From the NCBI GenBank assembly GCA_910579085.1, contig CAJTRU010000020.1, positions 1 to 38,665 of the forward strand: a DNA stretch of 38,665 nt, read 5' to 3'. A program made the position numbers and the translations under genes. Under the pieces are notes generated by a model. That model did not search any database. It saw only the letters and a list, made by a program, of their open reading frames with translations, and had not been told where the DNA came from. Below are positions 17,287-23,975 of the stretch, one piece after another. Within the stretch, counting starts at the first letter, position 1; every line of letters begins with the position of its first letter. The stretch is from an uncultured Lachnospiraceae bacterium (GTDB lineage: Bacteria > Bacillota > Clostridia > Lachnospirales > Lachnospiraceae).

Positions 17287-17544
17287 ATGATAGGTGTAAA
17301 GGATATGGCCGATCTTGTTTATGTGTATGATGCATATATAACAATTAATAAGGCATTGTTTGGCGAAGCAGTATTTTTAGGGTTCCATGAGGGAAATTTT
17401 GGAGCAATCAGCAGGATATTCAATGTCATAGAAAGAAATGTTATTGAGGAGTTAAAGAAAGATGATTACAAGGCAACATGGGAAATACTGGATGATACTT
17501 CAATTTTCCCAGAGGAAAGGGCAAAAATATTGCTTGGAGAATAA
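17287..17544 (+). CDS. Small unknown protein, 85 aa
   Basis: ATG 17287 follows a strong AAAGGAGGAGG, so the gene is very probably expressed. The product is acidic and helical (DLVYVYDAYITINKALFGEAVFLGF, then FNVIERNVIEELKKDDYKATWEIL) with no motif I recognise, no signal peptide and no membrane helix. It precedes an Rpn-family pseudogene by about 85 bp and may have formed a unit with it. The function is unknown. Confidence 0.6.
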   Translation: MIGVKDMADLVYVYDAYITINKALFGEAVFLGFHEGNFGAISRIFNVIERNVIEELKKDDYKATWEILDDTSIFPEERAKILLGE

Positions 17545-17604
17545 TATTGCACAAGATTGTTTAAGGGAATTGAAAGGCAGATGCTTTTATGGTAATATAT
17601 AAAC

Positions 17605-18006
17605 ATGGATTTTACAGGAGGTGAAGTTATTGGCAGAATCAGAAAGGAAACAGAATGTTTCAATAGAACAAGAGAACAAAGCAGTAAAACATACCACCAA
17701 GGACAGTGTTTTTACAATTTGTTCAAAGAGAAAAAGTATCTGGTGCAGCTATATCATGTACTTCATCTTGAAAGTACAGATATGGCAGAGGAAGATATAA
17801 GAGAAGTGACAGTCAGCAATGTACTTGTGTATGATATCTATAATGATGTCGGTTTCATGATCAGGTCAACTTTGCTGGTACTGGTTGAATGCCAATCTTT
17901 ATGTAAAGTTTTACATAAAACCTGTGGAAGAACTGGAAACATTTCTGTAACAGGAAACCATTATTCTGGCATTGGTATAGAATGGATTCATTCACATTGT
18001 TGGTAA
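17605..18006 (+). pseudogene. Frameshifted Rpn-family nuclease/transposase-like gene
   Basis: The original start appears to be TTG 17630 behind GGAGGTG, reading LAESERKQNVSIEQENKAVK and reaching KDSVFT near 17715. There one base is missing, and the frame continues as NLFKEKKYLVQLYHVLH, then VTVSNVLVYDIYNDVGFMIRSTLLVLVECQS. Together these give the N-terminal half of Rpn-type (recombination-promoting nuclease / putative transposase) proteins, with the LFKEKKYLLQLY and VECQS hallmarks. After VECQS the reading collapses into unrelated frames, and the usual C-terminal half is gone. It is a broken gene with both a frameshift and a truncation. Confidence 0.65.
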
Positions 18007-18240
18007 AATGGTATGGTTTCATATATCCAGTATCCAGAATCTCGAAATTTTGGTACAAGGTTGATATTCTCTTGATGGTTGGGGCACACCACTGAATTGC
18101 TATGAGATGAAATAATTTTTGTTATTGTAAAGGCACATGGAGAGTTTTTGGTATAGGTGATTTTTTGATAAAATCTCAACAGATGACGATAGTGTAACTT
18201 TACTTGGGGAATTTTTGTAAAAAAATAGAGGTATTAGATT

Positions 18241-18957
18241 ATGTACAAAATTAATATTGATAAAATTCAAAAAGCTATATTAGAGAAACTTAATAAAACA
18301 GAAACTGAGATTGCTAAAAATGTTGTTTCAGAAGTAGTAGATGTTATAAATCCGATAGCTGGGGTTTCTGTTGCTACATTTAACACATTCTTATCTAATT
18401 TTGACGAATGCAAGATAAATCATTTATTATATGGGTTATCAAGAGGTTTAGACATGGAAAAACAAATAAATGAATTATATAATTATGTTTGTTCTAGTAG
18501 TGCAAGAGCTTTTATTGTTGGTAATATATTCAAAGAGACTCTGGCGGCTGAATCTTTAAAAGTGTGTGTAATTTTGGGGTATATCATTTCAAAGCACTTA
18601 GATAATAAATCTGACTTTACCAGAGATGAATTAATAGTATGTAAAGCACTTGAAAATGCTAATGATTATGATTTAGAAAATTTTGAAATATTGATGAAAA
18701 ATTGTGTAAGAGAAGAAAAGGATGGCAGGAAAAAGATTATATATGATATAGATGATCCTGAAGTTATATCAGGATATGAATTAACTTGTGAGTGGTGTGT
18801 ATATAATCGGATGTTTACTGAAGAAGTAACAGAGTGGGAGGAAATCACTGATGAAAGTCCAAATATTTTAGATTTGTCTACACATTATTATATTAAAAAA
18901 ACAACTGATATTCTAGTTGATTTAATAAATGATGTGAAACAAATATGGGATTATTAA
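18241..18957 (+). CDS. Unknown protein, 238 aa, AT-rich
   Basis: ATG 18241 follows GAGG at 18228-18231. The protein is mostly helical: an N-terminal amphipathic stretch, a small hydrophobic region at about 35-55 (VINPIAGVSVATFNTFLS), SARAFIVGNIFKETLAAESLKVCVILGYIIS around 90-125, then acidic helices and a C-terminal ISTHYYIKKTTDILVDLI-like region. The pattern recalls phage- or defence-associated proteins in which residues are arranged as ...RAFxVxNxFKxT..SLKVCxILG..., but I cannot name the family. Codons are markedly more A/T-rich than in the backbone genes. It lies about 100 bp before the radical SAM gene in the same direction, and the two may have arrived together. Confidence 0.55.
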   Translation: MYKINIDKIQKAILEKLNKTETEIAKNVVSEVVDVINPIAGVSVATFNTFLSNFDECKINHLLYGLSRGLDMEKQINELYNYVCSSSARAFIVGNIFKETLAAESLKVCVILGYIISKHLDNKSDFTRDELIVCKALENANDYDLENFEILMKNCVREEKDGRKKIIYDIDDPEVISGYELTCEWCVYNRMFTEEVTEWEEITDESPNILDLSTHYYIKKTTDILVDLINDVKQIWDY

Positions 18958-19058
18958 AAAATTATATATGTAATTGGAAGAATCAAAGTTTTTGCCCTAT
19001 ACTTGACAGATGTAGTTTGTTTTATGTAAGGAAGTAAAACTTTATAGTAAATACTTGT

Positions 19059-20321
19059 GTGAGAGGTAATATAAAATTGAATGGAGAGATATATAAATAT
19101 GTTATTATTTGGCCTATGGTTTCTACAACAAGACATTTGAATTATCATTTTACATTGTTTGGGGAAATTATTGATTATTTAGATATGCGGTTTAGAGATG
19201 AAATTATGGTAATAGACCAGGATGCTGAAAATATTGATATGTTTAATATTATTAAAAGAATATCTAAGTATGAGATACGAGGAATTGCAATATGTGTAAT
19301 GCCAGAGAATGTTAGAAATTCTTTTATGATTGCAAGAAGTTTGAAAGAAATAAATAAGGATATAAAAATACTTGCATATGGACATTTACCATTTTTACAT
19401 AAATCTTTGTTCTTAAGGAGTGATTTTGATGCAATTCATATTGCTGGTGATCCTGAGAGGACAATAGAAACTTTTTTTGAGTATTGTTCTTGTAAGTCTA
19501 ATATGCGAGATGTATGTGGGGTGGGTTTTATTCATAATGGTAATATTGATTGTATCACCAAAGGTGAATTGATACCAATAAGTGAATGGGGCTTTACAAG
19601 GATTAACAGGGTACCGATAATGAATTATTGTAAATTAAGTGGCAAGCATAGATTAGTTATTAACATTACACGTGGTTGTCCGTTTAGGTGTCCACATTGT
19701 TTGGTTCATTTAACTCAGGGTAATAATGAAAGAAGAAGAGAAATATTATCAATAAAAAATTATCTTTATACAATTTATAAAGAATTTAATCAAATTAAAA
19801 TATGGGCAGCAAATTTTACTTTAGATAAAGACTATGTGTCTTCTTTCTGTCAAATGATGTTTAATAACTTCCCTGAAATTTTATGGGAGTGTGCAACAAG
19901 AGTAGATTTAATTGATGATCTTTCATTATTAAAATTGATGTATTCTTCTGGTTGTAGACAAATTTCGTTAGGGGTTGAAGGATTATCTCAAAATGAATTA
20001 GATGCTATTAATAAAAATTATAAAATAAGTACACTAAGCGATAAAATAAAAATGATTCAAAGTACTGGAATAAGAGTTAAGGCTTGTGTTATGATAGGAA
20101 TACCTCGACAAAATATTGATGATGTGAAATATACATTTTCTTTTTTACAATCCCATGATGTATTAATTCGTCCAACAATTTATACCCCATATGATAAAAT
20201 GGAAAGTATAGAAAGTTTAGAGTTAATAGAAAGATTTGATAGAAAAACATATAATAGTTATATGGAAGGTCTGAGCTTCTTTGATATGATTCGGCTATTA
20301 GATTTAAAAACATTTAGTTAG
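19059..20321 (+). CDS. Radical SAM enzyme with N-terminal B12-binding-like domain
   Basis: The 420-aa frame starts at GTG 19059. TTG 19077 has a better placed GAGAGG (19061-19066) and is a real alternative. Residues about 10-150 have the alternating strand-helix pattern of cobalamin-binding domains of radical SAM proteins (KYVIIWPMVST, LKEINKDIKILAYG, FDAIHIAGDPERTIETFFEY) but without the DxHxxG cobalamin motif. The cluster-binding CxxxCxxC is at Cys207, Cys211 and Cys214 (TRGCPFRCPHC). Later, ISLGVEGLSQNELDAINK and GIRVKACVMIGIPRQNIDD are the usual SAM-barrel phrases. It therefore cleaves S-adenosylmethionine to start radical chemistry on an unknown substrate. No precursor peptide or pathway gene is visible nearby. 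High A/T content suggests recent transfer. Confidence 0.8.
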   Translation: MRGNIKLNGEIYKYVIIWPMVSTTRHLNYHFTLFGEIIDYLDMRFRDEIMVIDQDAENIDMFNIIKRISKYEIRGIAICVMPENVRNSFMIARSLKEINKDIKILAYGHLPFLHKSLFLRSDFDAIHIAGDPERTIETFFEYCSCKSNMRDVCGVGFIHNGNIDCITKGELIPISEWGFTRINRVPIMNYCKLSGKHRLVINITRGCPFRCPHCLVHLTQGNNERRREILSIKNYLYTIYKEFNQIKIWAANFTLDKDYVSSFCQMMFNNFPEILWECATRVDLIDDLSLLKLMYSSGCRQISLGVEGLSQNELDAINKNYKISTLSDKIKMIQSTGIRVKACVMIGIPRQNIDDVKYTFSFLQSHDVLIRPTIYTPYDKMESIESLELIERFDRKTYNSYMEGLSFFDMIRLLDLKTFS

Positions 20322-20538
20322 CAAAAATTAAAAGTATGGGTGTTACAGAAGACTAAGAATTGTTGGTTGTTATCATTAAATTTAAGTTATATGACAATTA
20401 CATTTATCCCATGTTCAAATATAACGAAATAAAAAATAAGAAAAATTTTTTGTTTCATACTTGTCAGATACAGGGTATTCGGTCTGGCCTGCATATCACA
20501 ATTTGATACAATGCACTCATGCATGATTTAATATGATG

Positions 20539-20583
20539 CCTCTAAAGTATATATATTAAATATAAAATTTATTACTTTAGAGG
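20539..20583. repeat. Inverted repeat before IS remnant
   Basis: CCTCTAAAGT (20539-20548) and ACTTTAGAGG (20574-20583) form a perfect 10-bp inverted repeat, with a 25-bp A/T spacer, directly upstream of the IS3-family orfA remnant. It could be part of the IS upstream region or a terminator-like hairpin. Confidence 0.4.
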
Positions 20584-20590
20584 TGTTTTC

Positions 20591-20957
20591 ATGTCTAGAG
20601 AAATAAGATTTTCACCAGAAGAAAAAGAGCAAGTGGTTGTTTATTATATTCAAAGGGATAAATCCACAACTGAGATATGTAAAGAACTTGGACATTATCA
20701 AGAGCCATTCGAGATTAAGCTGCAATATATAATAAACATGGAAGTGCAGGTTTTGAAAGGAAAACACGAAATAGTTCTTATTTTAAAGAATTTAAAATTA
20801 AAGTTATTGAGGAATATATCAAAGGTGAGAGCTATTTCATTGTTTGGATAAAATAAGGTATTTCTCCAGGTCTTTTAAGAAGCTAGGCTAGGATGTATAA
20901 TGCCAATAGAGAACTTGAAGACTATGGTTATAAACAGGAATGCTATATGGTATGAGC
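20591..20957 (+). pseudogene. IS3-family transposase orfA remnant
   Basis: The N-terminus MSREIRFSPEEKEQVVVYYIQRDKSTTEICKELG is the first helix-turn-helix region of IS3/IS150-type OrfA. The frame then shifts, and another frame continues with YNKHGSAGFERKTRNSSYFKEFKIKVIEEYIKGE, interrupted GIS-PGLLRS, and ARMYNANRELEDYG, the second DNA-binding part and the MYNANRELKDY signature of this family. At least one frameshift, a deletion of the linker and two in-frame stops show it is dead. No OrfB (DDE domain) follows, and no far end of the IS is seen. Confidence 0.7.
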
Positions 20958-21323
20958 ATGAAAAAAATTTTTTAATAATTAAAAGTGATTGTCAATAAAA
21001 ACTTTTGAAGTTTTCGTATTTTATTTTCTATTTGTTTTTCATTCTCTATCTATAAAAATTGCATATTGCTAAAAATCATCTTTTAAGTAACAGTTGAATT
21101 CTTCTACAATTTGATTTTCAAATATAAATTCTTCTATGATAAAATATAACTTATATTTTTAAGGATATTAATAATAAAAAGTATATCATAAATTTGGCAT
21201 ATTTTAGTGTGTGTGATATCAATTTAAAAAGTTATACTGCTAGACTATAAAATTAAAAACACTATGTCATTGCAGACAAAGTTTTTGCTGACAGCAGATT
21301 ATAATTTATTCTACTAAAAATAT

Positions 21324-21373
21324 AGACCTTGATTAAGGGAGCACAATCCTCTTCCTTTTTCAAGGTCTTTTTT
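21324..21373 (+). terminator. Terminator-like hairpin in copy A
   Basis: AGACCTTGA (21324-21332) pairs with TCAAGGTCT (21360-21368), followed by a run of six T. The loop is 27 nt. The same hairpin is kept in copy B although its loop has changed, so the stem seems to be under selection. Confidence 0.6.
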
Positions 21374-21553
21374 CCTGTCATTATCCATAATTTTTTTGAA
21401 AAAATTTCGTATACAATTCGTATAAATTTAAAAGATATGACCTGTAAAGTCCAGTGTTTATAAGGATTTGCAGGATTGTATACATTCCCTACCATGTAGT
21501 CTCTATGGTCATTATGACCATTTTATTCCCCACCTTCCTTAATTGCTGCTAAA

Positions 21554-21610
21554 CCCTTGTAAATACTGGGTTTGAAGGGATTTATTTATAAAAATATGAA
21601 TCCTGCTGCC
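21554..21610. repeat. CCTGCTGCC element 1
   Basis: This is the first of five related 46-58 bp elements that begin with CCCTTGTAAAYACTGGRTTT (or a variant) and end with CCTGCTGCC. The others are at 21681-21726, 22691-22748, 22816-22873 and 22945-22991. Confidence 0.6.
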
Positions 21611-21680
21611 ATCTACAGTTCATGTATTTACACTTCTACAATCGTTTTCTTCCTTTTTTCGTTTCCTTTTCTTCTTAATT

Positions 21681-21726
21681 CCCTGTAAACACTGGATTTA
21701 TAGCCATTCTTCACAGTCCTGCTGCC
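21681..21726. repeat. CCTGCTGCC element 2
   Basis: It begins CCCTGTAAACACTGGATTTA and ends GTCCTGCTGCC. Its closest relative is element 5 in copy B, which shares the GAGCCATTC/TAGCCATTC middle. Confidence 0.6.
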
Positions 21727-22490
21727 CTCAAAAAACCTATACCCTCCTCTTCCCTTTTTCATTATTTTTATGTTTTCTTTTTTCCTTCAAAGCCTTATAG
21801 AATAGGCATTTCCAGTTTTTTTAGGATGATAGATAGAGCAATGTTTTTCGCATTTCTTTGGTGTATATACAAGTAAGCAATCCTCCTCTTCCTTTTCATC
21901 TGTTTTATGTTTCATCTTTTCTTTTAAAGCCTTATAGAATGGGGCTTTTCGGCACTTTGTAAGAATAAAAGTGGAGAGAAAAGTGATAGAAAGAGGAAGA
22001 GGATATTTCTTTTATCATGGGATAAGAAACAGTGGCAGCAGTTGTGATTAAAGCCAGTGTTTATGCAGGTTTCAGTGTTGTTATGTGGCTTGTGGTATGG
22101 TGTATTTACACAGCCATTAGGTCTTTTCCTGATAATTTTTCTTATTAGTATGCAAATGTCCTCTTCTTTTTTGGTTTTTTTTAGTTGTTTTTCTTTCAAG
22201 TCCTTGTAAGATGGGGGATTTTGGGTGTTTGGAAGGATAAATACAGGGAGAAAGATAAGGGAAAAGGAAGAGGAGGATGGGAGGGCAGCAGGACTCCTTT
22301 TAGGGGATGGAGAGGAGGGATTTTTGGTATTTTTTTGGTTCTTTTTTAGGGGTTTAGGAAGAGGAGGAGGATAATTTATAATTTGCAAACAGGATAAATC
22401 ATTTTTGCAAGAACAGGAAATGTGATTGCAAATAAAGTTTTTGCTGACAGCAGATTATAATTTATCCTACTAACAATATAAGACCTTGAG

Positions 22491-22533
22491 AAAAAAGGAG
22501 TTTCTTCTTCCAATTTTTTCAAGGTCTTTTTTT
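22491..22533 (+). terminator. Terminator-like hairpin in copy B
   Basis: AGACCTTG (22491-22498) pairs with CAAGGTCT (22520-22527), with additional A/T pairing inside, and is followed by TTTTTTTCG. It is the counterpart of the hairpin at 21324. Confidence 0.6.
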
Positions 22534-22690
22534 CGTAATTTTCTTTCCCAATCCCCACAAAAAATTCGGGAAAAATTTCGTATATAATTCGTATACAAGG
22601 CATGGAAAACTCCCTATTTATACGATTTGTGAGCTTCCAAACAAGAAGCGAACCCATACTTTTGCATTATCCTCCAGTTTTCCTTTCAAA

Positions 22691-22991
22691 CCCTTGTAAA
22701 TACTGGGCTTGAAGGGATTTTCTCATAAACATATACAGTCCTGCTGCCATTTCCTGTTATCTGGTTCTCCTCCTCTTCTTTTTTATCTTTTCATTTCACT
22801 TTTAATTGCCATCAACTTCCATAAACATTGGATTTTCAAGAGCTTTTTCATAAATATATAAAGCCCTGCTGCCTTATGAAGTTCATGCATTTACACTTCC
22901 ACAATCGTCCTCTTCTTTTTTCGTTTCCTTTTTTTCTTCCTAACCCCCTGTAAACACTGGATTTAGAGCCATTCATAGTAGTCCTGCTGCC
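22691..22991. repeat. CCTGCTGCC elements 3-5
   Basis: Three tandem-spaced elements lie at 22691-22748, 22816-22873 and 22945-22991. Each runs from a TGTAAAYACTGG-type start (element 4 varies to CATAAACATTGG) to CCTGCTGCC, and pyrimidine tracts (CTCCTCCTCTTC) fill the gaps. Element spacing is about 125-130 bp, as for elements 1 and 2. Confidence 0.6.
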
Positions 22992-23351
22992 ATTAAAAAC
23001 CCCCTATCCTCCTCTTCCTTTTTTCATCTGTTTTATGCTTTCTTTTTATACTTTAAAGCCTTATAGACTGTGCATTTCCAGCCTTTTTGATGGGAGGTAG
23101 AGCAATGTTTTTCACATTTTTTTCGTGTATATACATACAAGATATCTTCCTCTTCTTTTTTTTCACTTTTTTTATGTTTTCTTTTTTCTTTTAAACACAT
23201 ATAAAATGGGGCTTTTCGGTACTTTACAAGAATAAAGTAGAGAGAAAAATAATAGAAAGAGGAGGATGTGAGGGCAGCAGGATTTTTTAGGGGATGGAGG
23301 GGAGGGATTTTTGGTACTTTTTTGGTTCGTTTTTGGAGGGGTTGGAAGAGT

Positions 23352-23580
23352 GTTCAGCGAAAGCTAAACTTTGATAATCAGAAAAAACTTCTTCTGCCAT
23401 GACATAGTATTTTTGCAAAAACTTGTTTTTGGCGAGTATGTTATGCTGAATATGGTTAAAAAATGTCGAAAATATAGATTTTTATGCAAAAATCAGCTTT
23501 AAAAATGCCAAAAATTTTATTTTTGGCGAATTAGGAAAATTTTTGGCGAAGTTTTTGGCGAAATGCTTTTCTAAGAAAGG
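23352..23580. other. Candidate Tn7-like transposon end with TTTTGGCGAA repeats
   Basis: TTTTGGCGAA occurs at 23521-23530, 23541-23550 and 23553-23562, with a variant TTTTGGCGAG at 23427-23436. An inverted GCCAAAAA (23507-23514) pairs with 23520-23527. TGTTCAGCGAAAG at 23352 begins with the TGT typical of Tn7-like termini. Tn7-like ends carry several short TnsB-binding repeats just outside tnsA, so this stretch is the likely proximal end and may also regulate tnsA. I found no clear matching distal end in the window. Confidence 0.4.
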
Positions 23581-23591
23581 ATGGATTGTGG

Positions 23592-23975
23592 ATGAAGAAA
23601 AAATCATACAGAGGAACAAGATGTGAGAAGAGGAGTATGAGTAAATGTGCAGATGGAGTAGTTCGTACCTATAATGTCATTGAGTCTAAGTATGCAGATA
23701 AGTTACAGGAAAATCCAGATGTGAAAGAATTCAGATGCCAAGTTCTGTTGGAAGGTTTGGAGATTGGAGAATACTGCTCTGATTTCGTTGCGACAAAAGT
23801 GGATGGAGATTTGATGGTTCGGGAGTGTGTGTTCAGGAATCATCTTACAAAACCAATGACTGCTAAATTATTGGATGAATCAAGGAACTACTGGAGAAGA
23901 AGAGGAGTAACTGACTGGGGCATTGTAGTGGATAAGAAGAAGGAGGATGTCAATGGAGAAGAACCAGCTGATTAA
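23592..23975 (+). CDS. tnsA: TnsA-like transposon endonuclease
   Basis: ATG 23592 is preceded by AAGAAAGG (23573-23580); a TTG two codons earlier is possible. The product has 127 aa, much shorter than Tn7 TnsA, and corresponds to its catalytic N-terminal domain. Possible active-site acids are Glu31 (VIESKYADKL), Asp64 (EYCSDF) and Glu78 (LMVRECVF). The Lys expected two residues after Glu78 is Val. The C-terminal RNHLTKPMTAKLLDESRNYWRRRGVTDWGIV is the typical TnsA HLTKP...YW...DWGI region. TnsA cuts the 5' ends of the transposon so that TnsA+TnsB give cut-and-paste transposition. It overlaps tnsB by 23 bp. Whether it still cleaves is uncertain given the missing Lys. Confidence 0.75.
   Translation: MKKKSYRGTRCEKRSMSKCADGVVRTYNVIESKYADKLQENPDVKEFRCQVLLEGLEIGEYCSDFVATKVDGDLMVRECVFRNHLTKPMTAKLLDESRNYWRRRGVTDWGIVVDKKKEDVNGEEPAD

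Larger units (their letters stand above)
21268..22370. repeat. Non-coding block, copy A
   Basis: This is the first of two diverged copies of one block. Its conserved landmarks in order are: GTTTTTGCTGACAGCAGATT (about 21281), a hairpin with T-run (21324-21373), TTCGTATA twice 11 bp apart (about 21405-21424), two CCTGCTGCC elements, AAAGCCTTATAG, and ATGGGGCTTTTCGG, ending in GGCAGCAGGA...GGGGATGG and TTTTTTTGGTTC near 22345. About 280 bp between 22000 and 22280 are absent from copy B. No gene with a ribosome binding site is seen; the open frames here are low-complexity. Confidence 0.7.
22428..23350. repeat. Non-coding block, copy B
   Basis: This is the second copy, with the same landmarks in the same order as copy A. 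GTTTTTGCTGACAGCAGATT lies near 22435, the hairpin at 22491-22533, paired TTCGTATA near 22578-22597, CCTGCTGCC elements (three here, against two in copy A), AAAGCCTTATAG near 23055, ATGGGGCTTTTCGG near 23206, and GGCAGCAGGA...GGGGATGG near 23274. It ends just before the presumed Tn7-like end. No gene is seen. Confidence 0.7.

Noticed and set aside
21924..22388. 154-aa minus-strand open frame
   Set aside because: Translation is Pro/Ser/Lys low-complexity caused by the pyrimidine tracts, with no ribosome binding site.
21262..22657. Minus-strand open frames at 21262-21495 and 22376-22657 as a duplicated small gene
   Set aside because: Their translations do align (SRINYNLLSAKTL), but the similarity follows the DNA repeat, the hairpin stem is the best kept part, ribosome binding sites are absent or misplaced, and the lengths differ.
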